Origin: Candidatus Paceibacterota bacterium
GTDB lineage: Bacteria; Verrucomicrobiota; Verrucomicrobiia; Limisphaerales; UBA8199
Assembly: GCA_035452965.1 (NCBI GenBank)
Contig: DAOTCE010000003.1
Span: forward strand, 268,149 to 332,148
Direction of reading: 5' to 3'
Length of the DNA: 64,000 nt
Shown here: positions 26,854 through 36,376 of the stretch, piece by piece
Numbering within the stretch: the first letter of the stretch is position 1
Layout: each line of letters begins with the position of its first letter
The notes under the pieces: model-generated
The model's database searches: none
What the model was told of the DNA's origin: nothing
What the model saw: only the letters and a program-made list of their open reading frames with translations
Position numbers and translations under genes: made by a program

Positions 26854-28893
26854 ATGAACTTCAACGACGCCCAAGCCCGTCACGCCCGGCTCGTCGAGGA
26901 AATCCGCCGGCACGACTATGCGTATTACGTGCTGGCGCAACCGGTCGTCAGCGACCGCGAGTACGATCGGCTCTGCCACGAGTTGCTGGATTTGGAGAAG
27001 GCGTTTCCGAAGTTGGTCACGCCCGATTCTCCGACGCAGCGCGTCAGCGGCCAGCCGCTTAAAGAGTTCAAGCCGGTGCAGCATCGGCAGCCGATGCTGA
27101 GCCTGGACAACACCTACTCGCAGGAGGAAGTCCGCGAGTTCGTCAACCGCGTCCAGCGATTGCTGCCGGACCAGGAATTGGACTGGATTGTTGAGCCGAA
27201 GATTGACGGTGTGGCAATCAATCTGCGCTATGAGCAAGGCGTATTCACTTGCGGCGCGACGCGTGGCGATGGCACGACCGGCGATGACATAACTGCCAAC
27301 CTCAAGACGATTCGCAGCATCCCCACCCGGATTCAATGCCCGCCCGGCGCCGCGCCCGGGCTTCTGGAAGTGCGAGGTGAAGTCTATCTTACCAAGGCAG
27401 GCTTCGAGAAGCTCAACGCGGAACGCAGAGCGGCCGACGAGGAGGAGTTTGCCAACCCACGGAATGCTGCCGCTGGTTCACTCAAGCAACTGGACCCGCG
27501 CATTGTTGCCAAACGACCGCTCGACATCGTTCTTTACGGCCTCGGCCAGGTTGAAGGCGCTCCCCAACAACCGGCGCGGCACGATCAGATGCTGGCCTGG
27601 CTCAAGTCGCTTGGTTTCAAAACGCCGGAGAAGACCTGGCATTGCCGCTCGGCGGACGACCTGCTCGCTGCGATCGAGGAACTCGACCGGATTCGGCGCG
27701 CCTTCCCCTACGAGACTGACGGAGCCGTCATCAAGCTGAACTCGTTTGCCCAGCGCAAGCAGGCCGGCTTTACCTCGAAAGCGCCCCGTTGGTCCATTGC
27801 GTATAAGTACGCTGCCGAGCAAGCCGATACGCGGCTCAAGGGCATCACCATTCAGGTCGGCCGCACGGGCGCGCTGACACCGGTGGCGGAGCTCGACCCG
27901 GTGTTCCTGGCCGGCAGCACGATCAGCCGCGCCACGCTGCACAACGAAGACTACATCCGCGAGAAGGACATCCGCATTGGCGACATGGTGACGATCGAGA
28001 AGGCAGGCGAGGTCATTCCCGCGGTGGTGGATGTGGTGTTGGCGAGGCGATCTGGAAAGGAGGTTGGCTTTCGCTTTCCCAAGACCTGCCCCGAGTGCGG
28101 GTCCAGGGTTTCGCGTGCGCCCGGCATCGTCGAGAACGACGCAGGGGTCGTCTGGCGCTGTCTGAATCCCGATTGCCCCGCACAGGTGCGAGGTCGCATC
28201 GAGCACTGGTGTGCGCGCGGTGCAATGGACATCGAAGGCGGCGGGGAAGTCCTCGTCCGTCAACTCGTCCAAACCGGTCTCGTGCGCGATGCGGCAGACC
28301 TTTACTTGCTAAAGCTCGCCGAGGTCGCAGGCCTGGAGCGCATGGGTGAGAAATCGGCCCGCAACTTCCTCGACGGAATTGCGGCCAGCAAGCAGCGCGA
28401 CCTGTGGCGGCTGTTATTTGGCCTGGGCATCCTGCATGTCGGGGCGGGCGTGGCCAAGGCTTTGGGCCGCGGTTTTGCCTCGCTCGATGATGTGCTCGCC
28501 GCCGGCGTGGAGCAATTGACCGAGTGCGAGGACGTGGGTGAAGTCATCGCACAGAGCGTGGTGCAGTGGCACGGTGAGGCGCGAAACCGGCAGCTCATCG
28601 AGCGCCTCCGCAAAGCGGGGTTGAACTTCAACTCCCAGCTTTACCAACCGAAAGCCAAGGCAGGGCCCTTATCTGGCAAAACGTTTGTCCTCACCGGCAC
28701 CCTGCCCAATCTGAAACGCGAGGAAGCCGCCGCGATGATCGAGGCCGCCGGCGGCAAAGTCAGCGGCAGCGTCAGCAAGAAGACCGACTATGTTGTCGCC
28801 GGGACGGAAGCCGGCTCCAAGCTCGACAAGGCCCGGAAGCTTGGGATAACGGTCATTGATGAAGCCGAATTCCGGCACCTTTGCGGTGACTGA
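26854..28893 (+). CDS. ligA: NAD+-dependent DNA ligase LigA
   Basis: Seals nicks in duplex DNA with NAD+ as adenylate donor, essential in replication and repair. The adenylated lysine is Lys116 in VEPKIDG. Domain order matches the family: Ia (HDYAYYVLAQPVVSDREYD), adenylation domain, OB fold, four-Cys zinc finger (CPECGSRV...CLNPDCPAQV, about 415-440), helix-hairpin-helix region (about 500-590), and a C-terminal BRCT domain (GKTFVLTGTLPNLKRE to the end). At 679 residues it is full length. The ATG at 26854 (MNFNDAQ) is at domain Ia; the frame upstream is repeat-derived. A dispersed element lies directly upstream. Confidence 0.97.
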   Translation: MNFNDAQARHARLVEEIRRHDYAYYVLAQPVVSDREYDRLCHELLDLEKAFPKLVTPDSPTQRVSGQPLKEFKPVQHRQPMLSLDNTYSQEEVREFVNRVQRLLPDQELDWIVEPKIDGVAINLRYEQGVFTCGATRGDGTTGDDITANLKTIRSIPTRIQCPPGAAPGLLEVRGEVYLTKAGFEKLNAERRAADEEEFANPRNAAAGSLKQLDPRIVAKRPLDIVLYGLGQVEGAPQQPARHDQMLAWLKSLGFKTPEKTWHCRSADDLLAAIEELDRIRRAFPYETDGAVIKLNSFAQRKQAGFTSKAPRWSIAYKYAAEQADTRLKGITIQVGRTGALTPVAELDPVFLAGSTISRATLHNEDYIREKDIRIGDMVTIEKAGEVIPAVVDVVLARRSGKEVGFRFPKTCPECGSRVSRAPGIVENDAGVVWRCLNPDCPAQVRGRIEHWCARGAMDIEGGGEVLVRQLVQTGLVRDAADLYLLKLAEVAGLERMGEKSARNFLDGIAASKQRDLWRLLFGLGILHVGAGVAKALGRGFASLDDVLAAGVEQLTECEDVGEVIAQSVVQWHGEARNRQLIERLRKAGLNFNSQLYQPKAKAGPLSGKTFVLTGTLPNLKREEAAAMIEAAGGKVSGSVSKKTDYVVAGTEAGSKLDKARKLGITVIDEAEFRHLCGD

Positions 28894-28953
28894 CGCCAGC
28901 CTGGAATAGATCTGTGCAGGGCGGGGAAACTGAAGAACGGTGTGAGCAGGCAG

Positions 28954-29865
28954 CTAGAGGTTTCGGATGCCTGACTCTTTCTTCCAGAATTCAGTTTCGC
29001 TGCCGGTCGCAGCCCGGAGTTTTTCGAGCAGGGTTTCCGCCGCAGCGGCGATCCAGGGCTGCGGGTCGTGGCATTGAGCTTCCAAACGAGGGATCGCGCG
29101 TTGCGCGGCGTCCGTGCGAATCCAGCGGGGGTCAATCAGCTCCAGTGCGGCGGCGGCGGCATGGCGGACCGCCGGTTCCTCGTCTGTCAGCGCGAGCACC
29201 AGGGGTTCGAGGGCTGCGGGGTTGCGAATATCGCCCAGGGCCAGCGCCGCAGCCCGGCGCACATCGCTGTCCGGGTCGTGCAGGTGCGGAAGTAACACCT
29301 GCGCCACCGCAGGGTCGCAAATGCGCCCCAGGTATTGGATCGCCGTCACTCGCACTTCGAAATCCTCATCCGCCAGCAGGGCTAAAAAGTAGGGCATGTG
29401 TGCTGGATCAGCATGTTGCTCAAGGACCTGAGCCGCCGCCAGGCGCACGCGCGCGTCTTGATCGCCCAGGCTATCCAGCAAAGTCGCCGTCACCTGCGGG
29501 CTTGGTTCCTCACCCAGTGCGGCGATCGCCGCCAACCGCACGGTCGCCTCGTTATCCCGCACGCTATTGAGCAGGGGTTTTACCCGCCGGGGGTCCTGGA
29601 CTTCTCTCAAGGTGGCGGCGGCGGTGGCTCGCACCTCGCTGCTCACATCCGTCAACGCCGCCATTCGGGCGACGACGGAGAATTCCTCGTTGATGGTGCC
29701 CAGGGCCTTGGCCGCAGCGCACCGCACTTGGGGGTCCGGGTCGCTCAGGCTGCCGAGCAGGAGCTTCAGGCCGGACAATTTGCCGGCAGCAGTCAAATTC
29801 TCAATCGCCTTGCGGCGCGTTTGCGGGCTGCGGGCACGCAAACGAATACTATCCAGCCAGACCAT
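28954..29865 (-). CDS. HEAT-repeat protein
   Basis: A 303-residue cytoplasmic-looking alpha-solenoid with no signal peptide. About eight HEAT/PBS-lyase repeats are visible (DPQVRCAAAKALG, DEEPAVRHAAAAALE and others). The C-terminus leaves the repeat pattern (TGSETEFWKKESG). Such proteins usually bind other proteins; no partner is evident. It converges on ligA and lies upstream of, not coupled to, the GH57 gene. A plus-strand frame over it is a shadow. Confidence 0.85.
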   Translation of the reverse strand: MVWLDSIRLRARSPQTRRKAIENLTAAGKLSGLKLLLGSLSDPDPQVRCAAAKALGTINEEFSVVARMAALTDVSSEVRATAAATLREVQDPRRVKPLLNSVRDNEATVRLAAIAALGEEPSPQVTATLLDSLGDQDARVRLAAAQVLEQHADPAHMPYFLALLADEDFEVRVTAIQYLGRICDPAVAQVLLPHLHDPDSDVRRAAALALGDIRNPAALEPLVLALTDEEPAVRHAAAAALELIDPRWIRTDAAQRAIPRLEAQCHDPQPWIAAAAETLLEKLRAATGSETEFWKKESGIRNL

Positions 29866-30138
29866 AAGTTATCAGACAAAACAGGACAGCCGTGTCTTCC
29901 CGCGATACACCCTGAACTGCCCTAAACGGCTTGCGCTTTCGATGCCGCGTGTCGCATCCGCAAGTGGATGGTCATTGCAGCCTGTCTCGTGCCAGCGCGC
30001 CAGCCAGGTTCTGGCTTCGGACCGAACTTGGCCCCCAGTAAAGCCAGTGCCGGCCACCGCGGGGTTGGGGTGGCGGGGAAGACAGAAGGCGGGGTTTGGA
30101 ATGCAGGATGCGCGGCTTGAAAGCCGCTGGCCGCAGGT

Positions 30139-31713
30139 TCAGGCCCAGTAGTGGTAATTGACCTCGGGGAAGAGGTTGTCGCGCCACTCGACCTCTCTGA
30201 GCCAATCCTGGTCAAGTTCCCCGGCGGTAAGCTGCTCGTAAAGGCGGCTGAAGCGCAACAGGTGCTCCTTCACGCGCCTGGTGGCGTAACCCGGGCTGGT
30301 TCCCGTCCACAGGATGAACGGCCAATCGCTAGCCTGGGCAAGGAGCAGTTCGCGCGCTGCCTGCTTGAGCATGCGTTCCTGCAAGGCGTCGGGCTGGGGG
30401 AAACGGCGGGCCAGTTCAGTCATGCGTTCCTGGGCGACGCGCAGGTGGGGATAAATCCACTCGTTCTTCTCGTTGAGCCAGACGCGCCAATAGCCCCCCT
30501 CGCCCCAGCTCGAAGCGGCGGGGGTAGCGACCTGGTGGGTGGCGTGCTGGCGCAGGTAATCCCCCGGCGTGGTCAGCTCCAACACCTTCTGGTCGCAGCA
30601 GGCCTTGCGCACCAGGAAATCGAGGAACTCCGGGCCCTCATACCACCAGTGGCCAAATAATTCGGCATCGTAGGGCGCGACCACGATGGGGGGGCGGTCC
30701 AGGATCTCGGCCAGGCGATGGAATTGCACCAGCCGCGCGTCCAGGAAGTGACCCGCATGTTCGTCGGCAGCGCGCAGGGCTGCCGGGCGGTCATAGACCT
30801 CTTTCCCGGGAGTACGGCCGGTAATACGAAAGTACTTCAGGCCGGTAAAGCCGCGTTGACCGGGTGCGGGCAAATGCGCGTTGAGGTAATCCAGGTCGAG
30901 GTCGAAACCGACATCGCGGTAGAAGTCGCGGTAGCGCGGGTCGCCGGGGTAGCCGGCGTGGCGGCTCCAGACCTGGCGGGCGGTATCGGCATCGCGCCCG
31001 AATGCGGCGATGCCGTTCGGGGTGAAGACGGGGGCGAACGTCGCGTACTGCGGCTTGGGCCGCGCGTGCAGAATGCCATGTGTCTCGGTTACAAACCAGC
31101 GGAGGTTCGCTTCCTGGAGGACGTCGTCCAGGCTCTCAACGTAGGCGCATTCGGGCAGCCAGATACCGCGCGGGTCGCAGCCGAAACAATCGCGGTAATG
31201 GTCGCGCGCGACCAACACCTGGGCGCGCATGGAGGGCGGATGATCGGCCAGCAGCGGCAGGAGCGCGTGCGTGGCGGCGCAGGTGATGATTTCCAGGATG
31301 CCTTGTTCCTGGAACTGCCGGAAGGCGCCAACCAAGTCGCGGCCGCAAGCGGCGTATGCGCCCCGCAGGGCCGCAAGTCTCCCGTGGTAGAACAGGGCGA
31401 GTTCGTGCAGCGGCTTTTCCCAGCGGGTGCGCTGGATTTCTTTATCGGCCAGGTCCAGCAGATCTTTAAGGTGGCGTTCGTAGCGGTCTTGCAGCAGTGG
31501 GTCCCGCAGCATGGAACAGAGCGTGGGACTCAAGGTGAGCGTGAGGCGGGGCTGGAGGCCATCCCGCTGCCAGCCTTGCAGGAGTTGGAGCAGCGGCAGA
31601 TAGGTCTCGGTGATGGCCTCGAACAGCCAGGTTTCCTCCAGGAACCTCTCGTGTTCTGGATGGCGAACGAACGGCAGATGCGCATGCAGGATGAGACTGA
31701 GGTAACCGGGCAT
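30139..31713 (-). CDS. GH57 1,4-alpha-glucan branching enzyme
   Basis: Glycogen-branching enzyme of family GH57 with the DUF1957 domain, which makes alpha-1,6 branches. The N-terminus has the family motif ILHAHLPFVRHPE (residues 8-20). The predicted nucleophile is Glu188 (IWLPECAY) and the acid/base Asp349 (APYDAELFGHWW). The three-helix C-terminal domain closes the protein at 524 residues, the usual length. No signal peptide, so it acts on cytoplasmic glycogen. Its partner, a DUF4912 protein, is the next gene upstream on the same strand, an arrangement I have seen described for this phylum. Confidence 0.93.
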   Translation of the reverse strand: MPGYLSLILHAHLPFVRHPEHERFLEETWLFEAITETYLPLLQLLQGWQRDGLQPRLTLTLSPTLCSMLRDPLLQDRYERHLKDLLDLADKEIQRTRWEKPLHELALFYHGRLAALRGAYAACGRDLVGAFRQFQEQGILEIITCAATHALLPLLADHPPSMRAQVLVARDHYRDCFGCDPRGIWLPECAYVESLDDVLQEANLRWFVTETHGILHARPKPQYATFAPVFTPNGIAAFGRDADTARQVWSRHAGYPGDPRYRDFYRDVGFDLDLDYLNAHLPAPGQRGFTGLKYFRITGRTPGKEVYDRPAALRAADEHAGHFLDARLVQFHRLAEILDRPPIVVAPYDAELFGHWWYEGPEFLDFLVRKACCDQKVLELTTPGDYLRQHATHQVATPAASSWGEGGYWRVWLNEKNEWIYPHLRVAQERMTELARRFPQPDALQERMLKQAARELLLAQASDWPFILWTGTSPGYATRRVKEHLLRFSRLYEQLTAGELDQDWLREVEWRDNLFPEVNYHYWA

Positions 31714-31801
31714 TGGACAGGCTGCAGGTTAGAGGCTGGAGACTAAAGGCTAAAGTCGGACGCGGGACAAGAGTGCCGCTGGGCGCTCCGGCTTGGACGG
31801 T

Positions 31802-33157
31802 TCATGGTTTCCGGGCGGGCGGGGGATCGAGCGACGGGTCTTGCGGCGCGGCACCACTTTCACCCCGGTAATTGGTGCGGCGGCTGACATGCAGCTCCGC
31901 CTGGCGCAGCTCGCCCCGGGCCGACATGGCGGACACGGTGACGGAATGCTCGCCATCGGGCAATGCAAACCGGCAACTGAAGCTGCCATCAGGCCGGAGC
32001 GAAACAGGGCGGCCGCCGATCGTCACGGTCGCGTCCGGTTCTGTAGCACCGTATACGACAAGGTCGGCATTGACGTTAAACCAGAACCCTGCCAGCGGCT
32101 GCTCCGCCCCGCCCCAGGGGCTGGACGGGCTCTCTGCCTTCCCTTCCAAAGGACCGGCCTGCGCCGCGGAGACCTCCTGCCCAGCCTGGGCCGAACTCAT
32201 TGCATCGTGCTGTCCAGCGTTCAGGGCAACCAGTTCGGCCAGGGCGCGCTCACGCGCCGCCGCGCGCGGGGGCGGATCGGGAATGACGGTTTGGTGGGCC
32301 AACGCCGCGAGCCGGGTCAGCCGCACATGGGCGGGGATCGTGGCAAACCGGACCGTTTGGTCTGCCGAAACGGAGCCCGGCAGCGTGGCGGCCGGAGTTG
32401 AAGTGGCAACCACGACCCATTGGTGTTCAGGCCGGTAATAACCGAGTTGCGCCACGTAACTCGATGCCGGGTGTGGCACGTGAATGAACCAATGCCGCGA
32501 CTCCGGGTGGACGTGAACTTCGGTGAAAGGCTGCTCTGTGAGAGGGCCGGAGTATACCCGCACTACAAGATGACGATCCGTGGACAGAGCGTTGTAGCGC
32601 CGTTGCTGCTGCGGCGTAAGGTCCCATTGCGCGTAAAGCCCGTGGGGATCCAACGGGGCCAGCAGCAGCTTCCCGGTCCCGTAACTAATGGGTAATGTTG
32701 CCGCAGGTTGCTCGGTCTCCCCGGCAAGAGTCGTTGGGCCCAGTGCGTATTTTTGGCCTGGACCGGTCTGGGGTGCCGTCGCGGTTTCGTCCTCCTCGAG
32801 AAGGATATCAGGAATTCTCAGGCCGGTTTCAACCTGCCTGGCCACGGGAACCGCGGACTCGAGCTCCTGTGCCGCGAAGTCCGCTAATCCCAATTGTTCG
32901 ATCTCGGCCGGGATGGGAGATGGCTTCGTCCGGGGTTTTCGCGCGATCCGCTCGCGTATCCTCTTTGTTTGAGCTGCCGTCCGGGTTCTCTTCCGTGCGG
33001 CGGTTACGGGCTTCACCGAACGCTTGCCTGTGGTCCGTTTGGCTTTGGTGGAGTGGGGCTTCCGGCGAGGGGACCTGGACGTCTTCCGAGTTGGGCGGGG
33101 AATGGCCCGCCTTGCCGGCTTTACGGCTATCGCGGAGCGCGCTTTCTTTGTCTTCAT
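31802..33157 (-). CDS. DUF4912 domain protein with basic N-terminus
   Basis: A roughly 451-residue protein from the ATG at 33157 (MKTKKARS). The first 100 residues are dominated by Lys, Arg, Pro and Thr (AT-hook-like or histone-tail-like). A DUF4912 domain is centred on LPISYGTGKLLLAPLDPHGLYAQWDLT and continues through PESRHWFIHV and HQWVVVATS. The C-terminal part has an Ig-like segment (GFWFNVNADLVVYGATEPDATVTI). DUF4912 is a poorly characterised domain often next to GH57 branching enzymes. Frame extends upstream to 33313, but that start has no supporting family feature. Function unknown; a nucleic-acid or polyanion-binding tail is a guess. Confidence 0.78.
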   Translation of the reverse strand: MKTKKARSAIAVKPARRAIPRPTRKTSRSPRRKPHSTKAKRTTGKRSVKPVTAARKRTRTAAQTKRIRERIARKPRTKPSPIPAEIEQLGLADFAAQELESAVPVARQVETGLRIPDILLEEDETATAPQTGPGQKYALGPTTLAGETEQPAATLPISYGTGKLLLAPLDPHGLYAQWDLTPQQQRRYNALSTDRHLVVRVYSGPLTEQPFTEVHVHPESRHWFIHVPHPASSYVAQLGYYRPEHQWVVVATSTPAATLPGSVSADQTVRFATIPAHVRLTRLAALAHQTVIPDPPPRAAARERALAELVALNAGQHDAMSSAQAGQEVSAAQAGPLEGKAESPSSPWGGAEQPLAGFWFNVNADLVVYGATEPDATVTIGGRPVSLRPDGSFSCRFALPDGEHSVTVSAMSARGELRQAELHVSRRTNYRGESGAAPQDPSLDPPPARKP

Positions 33158-33324
33158 TCCAGGCGGCGCCCCCTTCGGCGGGCGTCGAATTCGTTCTGAC
33201 GCGTCTAGACTACCGAGCCTGTCCTGGCGGTGCAATTGCAATTGTTGCCGGCCGCGATTGCTTGCTTTTGCCCGGGAAACCTGTGAATACTTCCTCTGGA
33301 ATAAGCCGTCCAAAGCAAGAACCT

Positions 33325-34158
33325 ATGAAGAAAATCCTCGGTATCCTTGGCGTAATCGTGGTGGTCGCCCTGGTCGCATTCCTGGCTGTCACCAGACATT
33401 TGGCGCTGCAGCGGGCAGCCAAACTTGACCGTGCGTTGATGGAGGCAGAGGCGCGCGTCATCCAGTTGGAGTCCGATCTTGAGGCCGCCAAACAGCGGCC
33501 AGCCGAACTGGCGCAGGCACGTCCGGCGTCGGCGGCGGGCACAACCGCCGCGTCACCGGCCGCCGGTCCCCTGGCACGCTACGCAGCCTTTTCGCGGGCC
33601 GGCGTGACAAACCTGGTTCGCATCGAGGGCACTTCTACCATTCATGAGTGGCAGGTGGAAGGGCACCTGATCGGCGGCAGTGCCGAGCTTCCGCAAGGTT
33701 TTCCCGCGCCAGCCACTGGTCCGGTGGAGGTCAAGGTTAGCGCCTTCATTCCTGTGCGTTCGCTCAAGAGCGTGGAGAAGGATGGCCGGTTATACAGCGA
33801 TCCGATGGATGAAATCATGTATGGCAAGTTGCTCGAGCCGACCAATAAGCGGATCACTTACACCCTGACCACACTGACACCCAAGCCGCAGCCGGGCGGG
33901 GTAACTGCGTCTTTCCTGTATGAAGCCACCGGCAACCTCTGCGTGGCGGGCGTGACGAATGTCATCACCATGCCAGTCACCGTAACACCCGATCCCGCCG
34001 GCACGATTCAGTTCGCGGGATCGGTGAAGACGAAGATGACCGACTTCAAGATTGAACCGCCGTCGCCCAGCCTGGGCGGGGTGGCCATCAAGACGGGCGA
34101 CGAGGTAACGCTTAAGTTCGTCTGGTGGGTGAACCGCATTAAGACAGCGGGAACTTAA
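33325..34158 (+). CDS. Membrane-anchored YceI-like protein
   Basis: A 277-residue protein with an N-terminal membrane helix (MKKILGILGVIVVVALVAFLA), a coiled coil with repeated Glu/Leu/Ala (about 28-56), an Ala/Pro linker, and a C-terminal YceI-type beta-barrel (IEGTSTIHEWQVEGHLIGG to LKFVWWVNRIK). YceI domains bind isoprenoid or lipid ligands in the periplasm. The ATG at 33325 is chosen because the membrane helix starts there. The long frame from 32695 is antisense to the DUF4912 gene and not real. It is divergent from that gene, with about 170 bases between them. Confidence 0.82.
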   Translation: MKKILGILGVIVVVALVAFLAVTRHLALQRAAKLDRALMEAEARVIQLESDLEAAKQRPAELAQARPASAAGTTAASPAAGPLARYAAFSRAGVTNLVRIEGTSTIHEWQVEGHLIGGSAELPQGFPAPATGPVEVKVSAFIPVRSLKSVEKDGRLYSDPMDEIMYGKLLEPTNKRITYTLTTLTPKPQPGGVTASFLYEATGNLCVAGVTNVITMPVTVTPDPAGTIQFAGSVKTKMTDFKIEPPSPSLGGVAIKTGDEVTLKFVWWVNRIKTAGT

Positions 34159-34224
34159 GGGTAGCGGCCGCATGCCGGGCTGACCTTTGTGCGGCGGTCC
34201 CGGCCAGACCGCCCTGCCAATCAT

Positions 34225-35097
34225 TTACTTCGACAACGCGGCCCGGGTGCTGCGCCAGGCTTTCATGGACTCGGCGAGGTGGTCTCGCGCGTCTCCCGGG
34301 ATGCCGTAGCACTGCAATCCGATGGGACCAGTGTAACCGAGTTGACGGAGGGTCTTGAGGAAGGCCGCCATGTCGAACGAGCCGCGGCCCAGGGGCTGGA
34401 TGTAGCGCGCCCAGCCGGGCTGGTCATCGAACTCGTCGGCGCCGTTGATGGAGACGGCCCAGAGGCGGGGCATGGCCTTTACGAGCAGGGGTTTGTAGTC
34501 GCGGTCTTTGCTGACGCGGAGGTAGTGGCAAAGGTTGAACATGACGCCGACGTTGGGGCGGTCCACCTTGTCAGCGATGCGGATGGCGTCCTCGATGCGC
34601 TCCAACCAATCGGCGGTGTGCGGGTAGAGGAGGATTCGGGCGCCGGCGGGCCGGGCGAGGGCGGCCATCTCGCGGAGAATCTCCACGGCGCCGGGGTCGC
34701 CGGCGGGGTCGGAGGGTTTGAGGCCGTGCATGAGGAGGACGAACTGGACGCGGCGGCCCTTGAGGAGCGGCATGACTTCCTTGAGGCGCGGGTCGTAGGG
34801 CTGTTTGCCGGGGGTGATGTCCACGCGGATGGTGATCTGGAACAGCCGAAGGCCGGCGGCGTCGAGTGTCTTTAGTCGCTCGGGAATGTTGTCCAGCCAC
34901 AAGTGGCCGACGCCGTCGTAGCCGAGTTCCTTGAGCATCTGGGCTTGCTGTTCGAGATTCCGCTTCCTGGCGTCGTGGGTGTCCATGCAGAAGGCGAAGA
35001 AGGCGTTGGTCGCTGCAACTGTGGACTCCGCGGCGGTGGCGGGCGCCAGAAGCGCAGCGCCCAGGAATAGGGCAAGGCCCAATTTGTTCATGCTCAT
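34225..35097 (-). CDS. Secreted sugar phosphate isomerase/epimerase-like TIM barrel
   Basis: About 290 residues with a signal peptide (MSMNKLGLALFLGAALLAPATA) followed by an AP-endonuclease-2-type TIM barrel (YDGVGHLWLDN, IRVDITPG, VQFVLLMHG, ILLYPHT, GVMFNLCHYLR, IGLQCYGIPGD). It resembles xylose-isomerase-like proteins, but the exact metal ligands are uncertain. It lies 29 bases after the aldo/keto-reductase-like gene. An alternative ATG at 35127 overlaps that gene's stop as TGATG and would add a short N-terminal extension. Export plus isomerase fold suggests periplasmic sugar handling. Confidence 0.82.
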   Translation of the reverse strand: MSMNKLGLALFLGAALLAPATAAESTVAATNAFFAFCMDTHDARKRNLEQQAQMLKELGYDGVGHLWLDNIPERLKTLDAAGLRLFQITIRVDITPGKQPYDPRLKEVMPLLKGRRVQFVLLMHGLKPSDPAGDPGAVEILREMAALARPAGARILLYPHTADWLERIEDAIRIADKVDRPNVGVMFNLCHYLRVSKDRDYKPLLVKAMPRLWAVSINGADEFDDQPGWARYIQPLGRGSFDMAAFLKTLRQLGYTGPIGLQCYGIPGDARDHLAESMKAWRSTRAALSK

Positions 35098-35126
35098 ATC
35101 GTTTACCGTTAACCTGTGCTCAGCCA

Positions 35127-36107
35127 TCAGGCGCTGGTTGTCGCCTGGCCCTTCCACGGCCGGACGCGGTCCTTGGTGCGGCGCAGGGCATCGATGGCCA
35201 GCTTGACGTCCTCGGCGATCTCGTAGTCGAACATGCCCGCCAGCACGAAGTCGGCGCCGTGGAGGAAGGCGTAGCGGAAGGCCACCTGCGGCTGGATGGC
35301 GCCCGCCGCCATGGTTTTGAAGGCAATCCAAGGTTTGTCCACGCTCCTCATCACCTCGGCTGTTTCTTCCGGGTTGGCGCACCAGTAGCCCGGGAATTCG
35401 TTGTAGGGCTTGGTAATCTCCTCCGGCTTGGGCGCGGTCGGATAATTGTGGGAGTGGAAGGTCTTGATGTAGAAGTCGGCCTTCACGCCCTCCTTCTCGC
35501 ACGCCTTGACCACGTCGAGCGAATGGCAGCCGACGCCGGAGGGCCGGCCGTATTCCTTGGGCAGTTCGACAGCCTTGGCGACCAGGTCCATCTTGCCTTG
35601 GGCCACAAGTGAATCGGCGTGGACGCCCCACAAGTAGATGGCCTCGCAGCCGTCCTTCACCAGCGACTCGACATGTTCGCGATACTTGGCCATGTCAGGC
35701 TCGACAGCCGCGGTGGGGCAGATGATCCACTGTATCTTGCCGCCGCGCTCCTTGCGGTAGCGCCGCAAAATGGACATTGGGTGCTCCGGGTTGTGCATCG
35801 AGACGGTGTTGATTCCCTCAGCCTCCGCTTTGGCCAAGGTCTCCATGATCTTCTCGTCGGTGTTGTAGTGCGCGGCGAGCGCGTAAACGTATTTGAGGTC
35901 GCGGCTGTGGGTGTAGTGGGTGAGCAGGTTGCCGCCCAGGATGAGGCGGCTGATTTCGAGATTGCCGATCCTGCCTTTGGGCAGGGCGCCGGGGGCGGCG
36001 TCGGGCGGGGCGGCCGGCTTGGATTGACCCTCGGCCTGCGAGTGCAGTGCCAGGGCGATTCCGGCGGAGGAGAGAAGGGTTCCTTTGACGAACGAGCGAC
36101 GGTTCAT
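35127..36107 (-). CDS. Tat-exported aldo/keto-reductase-like protein
   Basis: A 326-residue protein with a twin-arginine signal (MNRRSFVKGTLLSSAGIALAL) and a TIM barrel that looks like a divergent aldo/keto reductase (IGNLEISRLILGGN, INTVSMHNPEHP, KDGCEAIYLWGVHADS, VLAGMFDYEIAEDVKLA). The classic AKR Asp-Tyr-Lys-His catalytic set is not obvious by eye, so catalysis is uncertain. It sits directly upstream of the secreted isomerase on the same strand, with a 29-base gap. The pair faces away from the third Gfo/Idh/MocA gene across a divergent promoter region (36108-36376). Confidence 0.75.
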   Translation of the reverse strand: MNRRSFVKGTLLSSAGIALALHSQAEGQSKPAAPPDAAPGALPKGRIGNLEISRLILGGNLLTHYTHSRDLKYVYALAAHYNTDEKIMETLAKAEAEGINTVSMHNPEHPMSILRRYRKERGGKIQWIICPTAAVEPDMAKYREHVESLVKDGCEAIYLWGVHADSLVAQGKMDLVAKAVELPKEYGRPSGVGCHSLDVVKACEKEGVKADFYIKTFHSHNYPTAPKPEEITKPYNEFPGYWCANPEETAEVMRSVDKPWIAFKTMAAGAIQPQVAFRYAFLHGADFVLAGMFDYEIAEDVKLAIDALRRTKDRVRPWKGQATTSA

Positions 36108-36376
36108 TTCAGGCTGCATAAATAACGGCTTTTAGCTTGCCAGCCGGCGGTTGACCGGCTTGGGTGACTTTTACCAAAGCCTGGCGCGCACGGCGAGACC
36201 TTAATTCGAGCCGGGGCGGGAGCATCCCTGTATCGCCGGGGGCAACCTGCTGGACGAAGCCGCTCAACCGGCATCCGGGCGCTTTCCTGCTCGACACGAC
36301 CGATGAATGGTGTATTACCTATCCGCGTCGAATCTCTGGTCGCGCCTGCCGCGCGACACTATATAGAATCTTAACC

